The translations under genes were made by a program, and so were the position numbers. Below are positions 29,098-40,144 of a stretch of 64,000 nucleotides of DNA, piece by piece. Under the pieces are notes generated by a model. The model saw nothing but the letters and a program-made list of their open reading frames with translations, searched no databases and was not told the DNA's origin. Origin of the DNA: Cladocopium goreaui (Eukaryota; Sar; Dinophyceae; Suessiales; Symbiodiniaceae); assembly GCA_947184155.2 (NCBI GenBank), contig CAMXCT020001463.1, positions 1 through 64,000 of the forward strand. The letters run 5' to 3'. The stretch's first letter is position 1. Every line of letters starts with the position of its first letter.

Positions 29098-29965
29098 TGT
29101 CAACCATGTTCTCATGCATCGAGCTGACTTTGCTGCTGTTTTGCATTTTCTGGACTGGTTTGGGACTGAGTGAAAGTTTTGAATTTAACACTTCAACAAT
29201 TTTTGCACAGCCAATTTAACAATCGGTGTGGTCGAGAAGTATGCACTGTCATGCATGTTCAGTGAAGACAGCCGTACCCTTGGTCTGGAGCTCTGCAAGT
29301 TACAGCTTTCGACACAGACTGTCAACCGAATTTTCATTTAGGGACATTCCACACTTGTGTTGTCACTTCAGTTCAGTTGGCAGTGAATCATCTTAGATGA
29401 CATACAGGTGTCGGATTTTGCAGAGCCAGACGTGGAGAGCCCAAAGGAGCCACACGTGCTTGGAGGACAGGCCAGTCCAGAAAGGGATGATTTGAGAATT
29501 TTCATTTTCGTGCTGCATTGTCATGCAATTTTGTTGCATCAAATTTTTGAAGTGACGTTTGAAACTTTGTGCACCATGGACTGCAACTGTCGTTTCATAG
29601 ACTGCGTCGACAAGAAGAGGCTGTTGAAAAACCAGGGCTGCTGGTCGTTTCGAATGCCTTGCACGCAGAATCATCCAGTGATTTCAGTGTTTTCCTTTTG
29701 AAAGAAACATGTGAGCATGGGAAGACTGTTTAATGTGTGTGAGAGGCTCAGCTTGAACAACAGGCTGTAAGTCACCAGTGCGAGTTTGATCGCACGCACA
29801 TCACATACATGCTTTCAAAACACTTGACAGTCAAGCAGTCCAAGGTAAAGCAATTTTAGACAAACGTGAAACCATACCACAGTCCAGTGATAGCAACTTG
29901 AGGCACTGTGAGATGGCAGTTCCAAAGTTTTCTTCTTTTAAGTTTCCATAGCACTGTCAGCCGCC
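29098..29965 (+). other. YR3 spacer between recombinase and Gag
   Basis: These 868 bases have no ORF with recognisable features; the 97-aa ORF at 29408-29701 has no domain I recognise. The sequence is T-rich with repeated TTTTGCA-type words. It may be an untranslated or internal promoter region for Gag-Pol. Confidence 0.55.
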
Positions 29966-31177
29966 ATGAGTCTGGTGGAATCCACAGCGGCATTTAACCA
30001 AAGATGCGACGAGATTGTGGAGGACGGATCCTTGAGGACATCCTTAGATGCACAAGGGATCAGGTCGCACAGTGCAATGGCCTTCTCAATGGGCACCCCA
30101 CAAATGACGCCCACAGAGGAACAATTTGTTGCTCTTGCCCAGCGAATCTTTGGAGCTGGCTACAGTGTGGGGCAAATGTCTGCCCTTAGGAGGCTTCACT
30201 TTGAGAGCACGACTCTGGTCATCTCCATGGTCAGGGAGAGAGTCACCAGTGACAGTGCAGACAAAGGAGATGCAGCAAGGAAGATTCCTTTGGCTGAGAA
30301 AAGGCAAAGGAAAGAGGATCAGATGGCGAGGTTGACCGGCATCTCGATGGTGGGAGAGCTGGATCCCAGCCATGCCCTCTTGGACCTGGCCAATCAAATG
30401 TTGGAGAGTGGTGCCATAGTTTGGTTGGCCCCATCCAAATGCAGCAAGCGCGATGATGAAGTTCAACAGGCGCTCAAGGACTCAAAGTCTTCAGTGCAAG
30501 TGGAGAATGCGCAACTGAAAGTGGGACCCAGCACCGACACGGTGGAAGCGGAGTGGAACTCGGAATTGAAATTCCAATGGTGCATGATGAGACGTGGCCT
30601 TGCCATGGACCAATGCAGGGTTCTCAGTTGGGGCATTCACCAACAGTGGGTGAACTACATGCTCAACCTTTTGAGCAGGCCGGTCAGTCCAGGTTTTCAG
30701 CAGATAAAACTGGAACAATTAGTGAGGGCCGACCGCGAGATGTGGACAATCCTTGCACAGGAAGTCACTGGAAGCCTCAAGATGACTGGGAACGACATCC
30801 CTTTGGACGCTCATGTCAAGCGCTTGACCACAGATCCAAGGGTCACCATGCTCCTTTTACCCTTGCCTTCCAATCAGAAGGTATCCGAGCCTGCAGGGGG
30901 TCCAACAAGGCCTGCCCCTACTAGGCCAGCAGCAGCGGCGCCTAAGAGGCAAGGCAAGCGCAAAACCAGAGCTGAACGTGGGTGCCCAGATGAACTCAAG
31001 AAGTACAACATGAATGTTTCTTCGGGCCAGGTATGCTGGAATTACAATTTGAAGGATGGATGCCAGTTGCCCACCAACGGGAAGCCGGCAAGATGTCAGC
31101 GAGGATTGCACATCTGTGCAAATTGCCACAAACCTGGCCATTCAGTGGTCGTTTGCCGAGATGTGAAAGGCTCGTGA
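29966..31177 (+). CDS. YR3 Gag-like protein
   Basis: The protein is 403 aa from an ATG in a GCCGCCATGA context. The N-terminus (LRTSLDAQGIRSHSAMAFSMG, about residues 23-43) parallels YR1 Gag (LRTALETAGI...AYSFG). A Pro/Ala-rich and basic stretch (APKRQGKRKTRAERG) precedes a CCCH-type finger beginning CWNYNLKDGC and ending HICANC, then HKPGHSVVVC, which resembles a CCHC knuckle. It ends at UGA 31175-31177, in frame with Pol. Confidence 0.78.
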   Translation: MSLVESTAAFNQRCDEIVEDGSLRTSLDAQGIRSHSAMAFSMGTPQMTPTEEQFVALAQRIFGAGYSVGQMSALRRLHFESTTLVISMVRERVTSDSADKGDAARKIPLAEKRQRKEDQMARLTGISMVGELDPSHALLDLANQMLESGAIVWLAPSKCSKRDDEVQQALKDSKSSVQVENAQLKVGPSTDTVEAEWNSELKFQWCMMRRGLAMDQCRVLSWGIHQQWVNYMLNLLSRPVSPGFQQIKLEQLVRADREMWTILAQEVTGSLKMTGNDIPLDAHVKRLTTDPRVTMLLLPLPSNQKVSEPAGGPTRPAPTRPAAAAPKRQGKRKTRAERGCPDELKKYNMNVSSGQVCWNYNLKDGCQLPTNGKPARCQRGLHICANCHKPGHSVVVCRDVKGS

Positions 31178-31180
31178 CAA
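31175..31180 (+). other. In-frame UGA between YR3 Gag and Pol
   Basis: TGA is followed by CAA; the frame is then open through 31178-34522. UGA-C is a comparatively leaky stop context. Confidence 0.55.
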
Positions 31181-34100
31181 ATCACGCCCACTGAGCCAAC
31201 CTGCAAGCGTCGTAAAGACTGTGGGCAGAGTTCAGGTGGGGACATTGACGCCCACTCACATGCCAAAGCTTGCGGTGAGAAGCAACTTTTAGATGTTGAA
31301 GACACGTTGCAAAACAGTTTCATGTCAATGGAGGAGACGCCAAAAGGCGACACTCATGAGAATTTTGGGGAGATGCCAGATGGCGAACACCCACCACAAT
31401 TCACTTGCAAGAAAGATTTCACAGGTTTTTCATTGGAGGACCTCTACATCATCGAGGTTTGTGCGGGGTCAGCCCGACTCTCAAAGATTGCGCATGGGCA
31501 TGGTTTCAAAACGATGGCAATAGACCACTCAACAGCAAGGACATGTGGCTTTCCAATTTGCGTTTTTGATTTAACAGATCCCTCAGACCTGGAATCGTTG
31601 CTGCAGTTCATAGATGAAGCGGCAGGGTGCATCCTCATGATTTGGGTGACGCCTCCATGCGGCACAAGCAGTAGAGCAAGGGAGAAGAAACTGCCAAAAT
31701 TGGAAGCAACTGGTGCAAAGGTTCCTGTTCCTTTGAGGTCAACACAACAACCTGACCAACTAGATGGGTTGGGGGGCCTTGACAAGGTGAAAATTGAGAA
31801 AGCAAACTTGATATACGAAGCAGTCTACAAGATAGCGTCAAGAGCTTGCATGCACAAAATTTTTGTTGCGCTGGAAAATCCAACAAACTCTCATTACTGG
31901 AACACCTCTCCAATGAAAGCACTCTGCGAAGAACAAGAGCATCATTATGTGACTTTTCATGGATGTGCACACGGTGGTGCCAGAGACAAGTCGACCTCGC
32001 TTTGGGTAAACGACACCTGGTTGGATGAACTGGCGTTGCTGTGTGATGGAAAGCACACCCATAAGCCATGGACTACCACAATGAAAGATGGCAGCATCAA
32101 GTTTGCAACAGCAGAAGAAGCTGCATACCCCTGGCTTTTGTGTGAACGCATCATCAACTGCGTTCGCAGTGTTGCTTTGCAAATGGGTGCCCATTCACCC
32201 CAAACCGTAGCTGAACAAGCTGAAGGGCCAAACTCAGACTCCCTTTCCAGAGTTGTTCTGGGTGCTTTGCCACGTGGCCACAAGGTCAAACCTCTTGTGG
32301 CCGAGTTTGGGCACTACATCACAGTCTATGCAGACCCACAACAGCCTGCATTGACAGAAAAATTCGTGGCACAGCAACCAAAGGGAGCAAAAATCGTTTC
32401 GCGCCGCATTGTTACAAGGGGAGAATCACAGGCTGCTCACTCAGGGGATTCAAATATTTTTCTACTGGACTTGGGGCAGTCAGAAATGATAGAAAAGGTG
32501 CACATTGGGGTCCCAAGCGAACCTGATGTTTTCATACAGAGGGCTTTGGAAGCAGGGCATCCCAGAAGTCTTGATCAATACATGGACCCGCAGATGGAAG
32601 CAATGTTGAATGCTAATTTTTTGGAAGAACCAGCAGCCGTTGCAAAAAGAAGGATTGAATTTTTCCACAAGTACCTGCGTAGAGCAAAGGAACTCCATGC
32701 GCAGGAGGAAGAACTGAGACTCGGAATGCCAGAGCATGTCAGGAATTTGGTTGGGGGAAAGCGTCTCCTTTTGTGGAAGGAAATTCTTACTGACTATGGT
32801 TACCCCGACACCAATTTGATAGATGAGATGGCTGCAGGTTTCAAACTCAGTGGTTGGATGGGAAAGTCAAACGTTTTTAGAGCAAGGGCCAAGAGGCCTT
32901 CCATGTCTTTGAGCACCCTGAAGCAACTCTCGAAGGCACTCAATGCTACAACGCTCCGCAGCATGGATGTGAGACAGGAACCTCAGCTTGAGGCTGAGAC
33001 TTGGGAAGAGACAGTTGAAGAAGTAAAGAAAGGATGGATTTGGTTTGACGAGGCTGAAAACTCGAATGCCTGCCTTTTCATTGGACGCCGTTTCGGTATC
33101 CGCCAATCCAACAAAACCAGAGTGATCGATGACTGCTCGTGTTGTGGCCTGAATTGGACGGTTGGTCTTCACGAAAAATTCAGGCTGCAGTCTATAGATG
33201 TTCTGGCGTCCATGATGGCAGCTGCCTTCAAAAAGTTTCCCTTCCTTGAGTTTCCTGAAATTTTAGGGCGTTGCTATGACCTGAAGTCTGCCTACAAGCA
33301 GTTCCCTGTGCATAGCTCGGACCGTGCTTCCTTGCGCATGGCCGTTCGTGACCCCTCGATGGAGGAACCTCGCTTGATTGGCTTCAATGCCCTGCCCTTT
33401 GGAGCAGTGGGCAGCGTTGCCAGTTTCCTACGAGTCAGCATGTCGGTTTGGTACATTGGGTTGGTTGCACTACAGATTTGCTGGACGTCATTTTACGACG
33501 ACTACAGTGTCTTGAGTCGAAGGGAGCTCCTGGCCAACACTTCATGGTGCGTTGAGTCGTTGTTTCAGTTGTTGGGCCTAAAGTTTGCCACAGACGGAAA
33601 GAAGTTCATGCCTTTTGATGCGGTTTTCCGAATGCTTGGACTGCAGGTTGACCTTACAAGTTGCAAAAGGAAAGAGGTGCTCATCGGCCATACAGAAGAA
33701 CGAAAGAGCGAGTTGAAGGGAAGAATAGATGAGATTCTTTCCAGAGGAAAAATGGATTCAAAGGAGGCAGAGCGCCTTCGGAGAAGAATGGTCTTTTTCG
33801 AAGGATATACCTTCGGCCGTGTAGCCAATGCAGCAGTGAAGAAGTTGGGAAAATTCTGCACGGGCAAGACCAGCCCCAAAGACATCGACAACTCCATGCG
33901 GTACAGCTTGCTTACTTTGAGGGATCGAGTACTTTCAGCTCCTCCAGTGCGCGTCAGTGTTGCTTTAACTGATACATGGTTGGTGTTTACAGATGGCGCT
34001 TGCAGTCCGGAGCTTCGACAGGGTTCTATAGGCGGTGTCATACTGGACCCACTTGGAAGGTGTCAGTCTTTCTTTAGCTCCATGGTGCCTGAGGATGTTA

Positions 34101-34522
34101 TGACCGAGCTTTTCAAGGATTCAGAAAATCCAATACATGAGCTTGAAGTGCTACCGGTGCTGGTAGCCTGCCTTCTCTGGGGTTCCAGGTATTCTGGCGC
34201 CCTCATAGTATACTACATCGACAACGAGTCAGCTCGAATGGCATACATCAAAGGACATGGAGAAACAATCTACGCGTCGTACATGATTGGAAGCTTTGTT
34301 GAACTTGAAGCTGCTTTGCAGCACAAGACGTGGTTCGGGCGATGCCCAAGCATGAGCAATCCAGCAGACGGGCCCAGCCGACTAGACCTTTCGTGGTGTG
34401 AGAGGCAGCATGCAGAGCAGACCAGTATAAACTGGGAACTACTCAGGCATCACCTCAACATAAAAGGGGAGAGGCCGGAAGGTGATGACCTTGCCCCGCT
34501 TGCTGTCGAGAAAAATGTGTGA
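31178..34522 (+). CDS. YR3 Pol: MTase-like module, reverse transcriptase, RNase H
   Basis: Numbering from 31307, the MTase-like module has IIEVCAGSARLSKI (about 47), TPPCGTSSRARE (about 114), ENPTNSHYW (about 189) and a CAHGGARDKST box (about 225). The RT shows CYDLKSAYKQF (about 656), LPFGAV and FYDDY (about 729). RNase H shows VFTDGAC (about 893), HELEVLPV, IDNESA (about 970) and NPADGPSRLD (about 1018). Strong overall similarity to YR1 Pol shows they are one family. The first in-frame ATG is at 31322, well after the Gag stop, and the frame between is open, supporting synthesis as a Gag extension. The 3' end overlaps the start of B1. Confidence 0.88.
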   Translation, partial: QITPTEPTCKRRKDCGQSSGGDIDAHSHAKACGEKQLLDVEDTLQNSFMSMEETPKGDTHENFGEMPDGEHPPQFTCKKDFTGFSLEDLYIIEVCAGSARLSKIAHGHGFKTMAIDHSTARTCGFPICVFDLTDPSDLESLLQFIDEAAGCILMIWVTPPCGTSSRAREKKLPKLEATGAKVPVPLRSTQQPDQLDGLGGLDKVKIEKANLIYEAVYKIASRACMHKIFVALENPTNSHYWNTSPMKALCEEQEHHYVTFHGCAHGGARDKSTSLWVNDTWLDELALLCDGKHTHKPWTTTMKDGSIKFATAEEAAYPWLLCERIINCVRSVALQMGAHSPQTVAEQAEGPNSDSLSRVVLGALPRGHKVKPLVAEFGHYITVYADPQQPALTEKFVAQQPKGAKIVSRRIVTRGESQAAHSGDSNIFLLDLGQSEMIEKVHIGVPSEPDVFIQRALEAGHPRSLDQYMDPQMEAMLNANFLEEPAAVAKRRIEFFHKYLRRAKELHAQEEELRLGMPEHVRNLVGGKRLLLWKEILTDYGYPDTNLIDEMAAGFKLSGWMGKSNVFRARAKRPSMSLSTLKQLSKALNATTLRSMDVRQEPQLEAETWEETVEEVKKGWIWFDEAENSNACLFIGRRFGIRQSNKTRVIDDCSCCGLNWTVGLHEKFRLQSIDVLASMMAAAFKKFPFLEFPEILGRCYDLKSAYKQFPVHSSDRASLRMAVRDPSMEEPRLIGFNALPFGAVGSVASFLRVSMSVWYIGLVALQICWTSFYDDYSVLSRRELLANTSWCVESLFQLLGLKFATDGKKFMPFDAVFRMLGLQVDLTSCKRKEVLIGHTEERKSELKGRIDEILSRGKMDSKEAERLRRRMVFFEGYTFGRVANAAVKKLGKFCTGKTSPKDIDNSMRYSLLTLRDRVLSAPPVRVSVALTDTWLVFTDGACSPELRQGSIGGVILDPLGRCQSFFSSMVPEDVMTELFKDSENPIHELEVLPVLVACLLWGSRYSGALIVYYIDNESARMAYIKGHGETIYASYMIGSFVELEAALQHKTWFGRCPSMSNPADGPSRLDLSWCERQHAEQTSINWELLRHHLNIKGERPEGDDLAPLAVEKNV

Positions 34523-34746
34523 CCTCATTTTTTCCTGCTGTGCTTTCATTCTTTGAGATCTCCCGACATGTCGTTTGCAATGTTTTTCAATTTTGTTTCG
34601 AACCGAACTGCGAGCGCGTATCGTGAATATGCGACGTTGACATATACATATATATACTTTAACGTATGGGTATGTATATGCTTTTCGGTCTTATAATATA
34701 TGGTATGTGTTCTGGTGTGCCTGTTGTGGAGTTGGAAATAAGTTGA
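34470..34746 (+). repeat. YR3 split direct repeat B1
   Basis: The 277-bp B copy includes the last codons of Pol, ends TTGA, and joins A2 directly. It contains a TA-rich ATATACATATATATAC stretch. Confidence 0.92.
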
Positions 34747-34959
34747 GAGTTTCTTGCAAAGAAACTCGATTTTATTTCTGCACGCAACTTTAGGGTTTTG
34801 TTTTTGTGTTTGTGTTTAAATTTGGAAACCAAACAGTTTGAAAAACAAAACCCCTCTTGGCACACACCCATGAACACATTGTCAAATTTTGTTATGGCAA
34901 AATTTCCTTTCAAGGGTAGGGAGGGAGGGATAGTCCTGAAAATTTTGACAAAGATTGTC
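34747..34959 (+). repeat. YR3 split direct repeat A2
   Basis: This 213-bp copy of A1 is followed by a 51-bp linker that begins CCCACC, is pyrimidine-rich and ends AAG before B2. Confidence 0.92.
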
Positions 34960-35010
34960 CCACCTCAACGTTGTTTCCCACCCTTCTTTGTAAGCCTATC
35001 CCTAAGCCTA

Positions 35011-35287
35011 AGAGGCCGGAAGGTGATGACCTTGCCCCGCTTGCTGTCGAGAAAAATGTGTGACCTCATTTTTCCCTGCTGTGCTTTCATTCTTTGAGAT
35101 CTCCCGACATGTCGTTTGCAATGTTTTTCAATTTTGTTTCGAACCGAACTGCGAGCGCGTATCGTGAATATGCGACGTTGACATATACATATATATACTT
35201 TAACGTATGGGTATGTATATGCTTTTCGGTCTTATAATATATGGTATGTGTTCTGGTGTGCCTGTTGTGGAGTTGGAAATAAATTGA
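35011..35287 (+). repeat. YR3 split direct repeat B2 (right end)
   Basis: The 277-bp terminal copy of B1 includes the former Pol C-terminal codons as a non-coding copy. It ends TTGA, after which Copia gag resumes at CTATGAAGC. Confidence 0.92.
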
Positions 35288-37190
35288 CTATGAAGCTGCA
35301 AGGTTCTCAAGGTTGCTAGGAACTCTCCCTATGCAAGTGGACACCACAGGACTGAAGCTGGCAGACTCAGACATGCTAGTTGTTCTGTTGAAAAGCCTGC
35401 CTGAAACAGTGAAGAATTATGTTCTCCACCACAGCGGCGCAGACAACTACGAGTCCTACAGGAACGCTGCGATGCGGTGGGAAGAGCAACAACGCCTGTT
35501 TAGCGATTTTGAGACAACAGGCCACAGCAAGAGATTGAGTTCCCTGGAGGGGAAGGTAGAACATCATTCTCTTGACTCCGAACTCGTCGATGCGGTGGAA
35601 GGCAGATGCGGGAAGTGTGGAAGTCGGAAACACACGGCAGCAGCTTGTACCGCAGACGTGAGCAGGATCCGGTGCTTTAGATGCGGTAAGACCGGACACG
35701 TCAGCTTCAACTGCCCTGAGAACAGAGAGGGTAAGGGTAGTGTAAGGACTGACACTTGGGACAAGAAAGGTTCCAAAGGAAAAGGCTCTAAAGGTAGCAA
35801 AGGAAAAGGAAAGAAAGGCAAGTTGAATGAAATTTCAGAGGATTGGACCGACTGGACTGCTGAGAGTTGGGACGATGATGACTATTGGTGGCATGACCAA
35901 TGGCCGGAGAGCTGTGATGGTCAATGGGGAGTTTCGCAGACATGGTGGGACGATGGTTCTGGATGGTATTGCTATGGGTATACCTGGCAACAGGGACCAG
36001 TCCAAAGTGCGGAATCGAGTGCAAGCCACGACAATAGGTCTGATGTCCAAAAGACTGGCAGTGTCGGCAGCATGATCATAAATCCTTTGTTGTTTGACAT
36101 GACATGTGAAACCACTGGAGGTCTTAGGTTTGTGCATGAGCATGAGTTTGCTGACATGGAAACCGAGAATAGGCTTGTGGTTGATTGCAAAGAATTTTCA
36201 GAAAATGAACTGGCTGACACGGGTTGTGTGCTGGCAAGAGGTTGCGACAGCTGTACTCGTGAGTCAGGAGTGTTGGAAAATGAACTAACCGACATGGGTT
36301 GTGTGCTGGCAAGGAGTTGCGACAGCTGTACTCATGAGTCAGAAGAAGAAGAAGAAGTTGAACTGGCTGACATGGGTTGTGTGCTGGCAAGAGGTTGCGA
36401 CAGCTGTACTCATGAGTCAGAATTTTCAGAAGATGAACTGGCTGACACGGGTTGTGTGCTGGCAAGAGGTTGCGACAGCTGTACTCGTGAGTTAGAAGGA
36501 TTGGAAAGTGAAGTGGCTGACATGGGTTGTGTGCTGGCAAGAGGTTGCGACAGCTGTACTCATGAGCCATGGTTTTGTGGTTTGAAGTTTGGAGATGAAG
36601 TTGGACTTGGTGACAGTTCCAACTTAGAAACACGTTTTGCTAATGACCCCAGCCGAGACTTGTGTGCCACTGTACCGATGAAAGTCGTTTTGGTGCGTGC
36701 ACATGACTGGTTTGATGACCACAGTGAGGTTTCGGTTGAACAACAGATTGAACATTATTTGAAGTTTTTGCGACCTCTGCTTTCACAGGTCGCTGACAAC
36801 ACCGATGCTTCTTGGTGGCTTCTTGACTCTGGTGCATCCACAAGTGTTTTGGCTGAGTCAAACTTGTCAGCCTTCAGGTCAGTGCCGCAGGACAGTGAGG
36901 GGTTAGGTGGCTACAAAGCTGCCAATGGATCCTCAGTCAACATGTCAGGCACTGCTGAGATTGGAGTACAGATGCACATGTCAGGCACATCAGGTGATGA
37001 TTGGTGTTGGAAGAAAGCACATTTGAATGTTTTGGTGGGTTCCATCCGGCACAACATTTTGTCAATCACTTCATTGGCAGATTCGGGATGGAGATTCACA
37101 CAAGGTCCGAAAGGTTTTGATTTGTTTCATGAGAAGCTTGGAATGCATTGTCTTGATGTTGCTTATTTGCACAGATATTGTCTACTATGA
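35288..37190 (+). pseudogene. Copia A Gag C-terminus and protease
   Basis: This continues the Copia gag-pol frame after YR3. It has two CCHC-type knuckles (CGKCGSRKHTAAAC and CFRCGKTGHVSFNC), a basic GKGSKGSKGKGKKGK stretch, a Trp/Asp-rich segment, and five Cys-rich repeats of a GCVLARGCDSCT unit (about 36205-36570). An aspartic protease active site follows, LLDSGASTSVLA (about 36817). At about 37165 the sequence departs from Copia B, and the ORF stops at 37190 in unrelated A-rich sequence. Confidence 0.85.
36205..36570 (+). repeat. Cys-rich tandem repeats in Copia A polyprotein
   Basis: There are five imperfect units of about 22-26 codons, each with GCVLA(R/K)xCDSCT and an acidic linker of varying length. 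Copia B has five at 58520-58895. Linkers vary most, which suggests unit turnover. Confidence 0.85.
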
Positions 37191-37455
37191 AGAAAGTTAA
37201 AAGGGAGACTTTCGTGTTGTGTTTACCGTCGCAATTGGATAAGATAAAAAAAGGAAAAAAAATGCACAGGTAGGGGGGAAGGATTCGGCCTATTGTGGGC
37301 TGTCAGGGGGAAGATGGTGCATATTAGCTGGTCACGAAAGGGGAACGTAGAAAGAGGACGCCCAAACAGAACGAATAATGAAAAAAAAGACACACAGAGC
37401 GGGAAGTGATTTAGGAAGGAAATAAAAAGTTAAACGATTTGTGAGAAGAGACACT
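37165..37455 (+). other. Non-homologous segment replacing part of Copia A pol
   Basis: About 290 bp with A-rich runs replace about 80 bp present in Copia B (about 59485-59565). It carries stops in the pol frame. The origin is unknown; there is no terminal repeat that I can see. Confidence 0.65.
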
Positions 37456-40121
37456 TGACTGTGAGTAACACTCATGACTTTTCTGTCGCAGCTGTGTCTG
37501 GAGGAGACGACAGTGAATTAGCACGTCACCGGAGACAGGGACATATTCCATTCAATCCGAATTGCTTGGAGTGTGCCAAGGGTCGTTCCGTCTTTCAGCA
37601 CAGAAGAGACAAAGGTGACAGGAAAGAGGTTTCGATTCAGGCCGATTTTGCATTCCTCAAGACATCAGGCGAGATCGCCGCAGACGAACTCCCAGGTTCG
37701 GTGAAGATCCTTGTGTTAACCGAGATGATGTCGAGGTGCATTGGCTATGTGGTGGTTGGAGAAGATGTCGAAGCAGCCAGGAGACAGATTGTTGTATGGC
37801 TTCAACATTTTGGGTTGACTTCGAAGGCAGTCTCCATTGATGTCCACACCGATAGCGAGAGGGCCGTGGGAGAGATCATTGGAAATTCCACTGGTCGATA
37901 CACGTTCGCTATTCGGAGAGCCGCGCCACAACAACATCGATCAATTGGGTCGGCTGAGCGAGCAGTTAGGGAATTAAAAGAATCCTTTTCTGTGTTAAGG
38001 GCTGATCTGAATGCACAAGGGTTGGATGTCACGTTTTCACATGAGAATTTGGTTGATGTTTTGACGTATTTGGCTTTGTGCAACAACCATTTTTCAACAT
38101 CGAGAGGTTCAGACAGAAGTCCATTGGAAATGGTTTCAGGAAGGAAGTTATCCAAACCAGTTTCGACTTTGTTTGGTGCTCAAGTTCTGGCCGAAATTCC
38201 TGATTCAATTCGGCAGCATTCACCACTTTCAACAAGGAATGTTGAGTGTACCTTCATTCACATGGGATTGGAACGAGGTCCAGTTGTGCAGGCTCTCATT
38301 CGTGTGGATGGCAAAGCTGAATTGATGCGTTTTGTAGCTAGGAACATCAGGGCTATTTCACCTTTGAGATGGGATTTGAATTCGGGACAGGGAGTGTTGA
38401 CACAGTTTGACACTGGGACTGTAGGTAGTAGACCCCAAATTGTGAATGACAGTGGGACTGCACCAGCTGACATGAGTCAGCTACCTCCTGAAGAGTTGCG
38501 AAAGTTGAAAGGCCAGAGTTTGCCGGCACCTTCACAGCCCAAACTTGTCTTGCCAGAGTCCAGTAGTGTGAAGAAGAAATCTGGTGAGTTGCGTTTGGCG
38601 CCAGCAGTGCCATTGGCAAGATCGAACGTTGTCGTGACTCCACAGGAAGTTCCAGCAGAGCCGTCTCGAGTTTCTGTCACTCCATCTCTTACGTCACCAG
38701 CAGATACTGCAAATGTAGCCATTGGTAGTCCTGAGAGTTCTGAACGAACTTCACCTGACGTATCACGTTTTGAACCGACTCGTCGATGTCCAGCATGTGA
38801 GAGTGGCATGGAAGCACCTGGGATTAGGCACAACAAGGAATGTAGGAAGCGTTTTGCTGAGTTTGAGGAACAACGGAGAAAGGAAAGACGTGTTGAACCT
38901 GCACTCTCTCAGGAGAGCCCTGTAGTTGTACCCCAGGTTCAGGTGCCAGTAGAAGAGGTCGATGATGAGGAAGTGGTACCAACACCTGAGTCCGCTCGGC
39001 GACAGCCCGAAACACAGGTTGAGTATACCAGAAGGTTTAAAAGGAAAGCTGAGACCGACCGAGAACAGTTGGAAAGAGAGATCCGTGAAGATTCTGAGGA
39101 ACTGCTTCAAACAAACATGGATTTTGATTGGTTTTGGGTTGGTAGCGGTGAGCCTGTGTTGGTTGCGAGTTTGGGTACACTTGAAGGTCCAGCGTCTTTT
39201 GCTCCGGCAACATCTCCAGAAATGTTTTCTGGTTCTCTTGATTCTGTTTGTTTCAATCGAGGCAGTGAGCATGATTTTGTGAAGATGCGTCTTGGAGGTC
39301 AGGATGTCTTGGTTTGGAAACCGGACAGTATCATAGATGACCAGAGTTTGCAAGAGCTTGACTTGGAACAAGGTTTCAAAGGTATGCAAGAGGAGGTTAT
39401 GAACTTGGAACACTGCAAGACTGGCCGCATCATCACCCAGTCAGAACTGGACGACATGAAGAAGGCTGTTCCGAACCTTCGTTTGATTCAGTCGAGGTGG
39501 GTTGCAGCTTACAAAAGCAGTGAGAGGGTTCGAACCAGGATTGTTGCGAAGGACTTCAATCGTGGCTCCTCAGCTAGATCTTTGGGATTTAGTAGTCCTA
39601 CCCCTTCGATTGAAAGTGTTCATTTGGTGCTTGCAATGGCAGCGACACGGAAGATGCTTTTGCGTGCATTGGACGTGAGTCATGCCTTCATGCATAGCCC
39701 ATTGGGAACTGGCGTACATGTTGTCCTGAAAATGCCGTTGTCGATTAGCTTTCCATCAGGTGAAGCGACCTACTATTTGCTTGAAAAGGCATTGAACGGG
39801 TTACGTGATGCTTCACTGGCATGGTTGCAGCTTTTGACATTTACGGTTGAACATGTAGGCCTTTGGTCTGATTCGTTGGAACCATGTGTGTATGGTGGAC
39901 AGATTGTGAAAGATGGTCATGAAATTGGATTTTGCTTGTGTGTGGTGTACGTTGATGACATTCTGTTGTTGTCGACCACTAAGGAAGCCGAAGAACATGT
40001 GGTTGCAACTTTGTCGTCTGTAGTGCCTGTGAAGACAACTGGAGAGATCGGAGAAGAGGGAGGATCCCTGACCTTTATTGGTCGTGTTATCAAGAGATCG
40101 GAGAAGAGGGAGGATCCCTGA
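37455..40121 (+). pseudogene. Copia A integrase and RT (frame broken at both ends)
   Basis: The segment begins with the GAG-pre-integrase zinc motif (HRRQGHIPFNPNCLEC). The DDE integrase acidic residues follow in IQADFAFLK, DVHTDSERA and SAERAVRELKE. A Pro/Ser-rich linker leads to a Copia RT, with the palm motif ALDVSHAFMHSPLG (about 39670), KALNGLRDASLAW and YVDDILLL (about 39950). A 50-bp tandem duplication (about 40045-40144) shifts the frame, so the ORF terminates at 40121. Confidence 0.9.
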
Positions 40122-40144
40122 CCTTTATTGGTCGTGTTATCAAA

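Larger units (their letters stand above)
26749..35287 (+). mobile_element. YR3: complete, apparently intact YR retroelement nested in Copia A
   Basis: The structure is A1 (26749-26961), YR (26872-29097), Gag (29966-31177), Pol (31178-34522), B1 (34470-34746, overlapping the Pol end), A2 (34747-34959), a 51-bp linker and B2 (35011-35287). TTGA occurs at the left join, the B1/A2 join and the right join. Excising the element restores the Copia gag frame (compare Copia B 57600-57640). A1/A2 differ at about one position and B1/B2 at about two by eye, so it is young. All ORFs are open. Confidence 0.93.
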
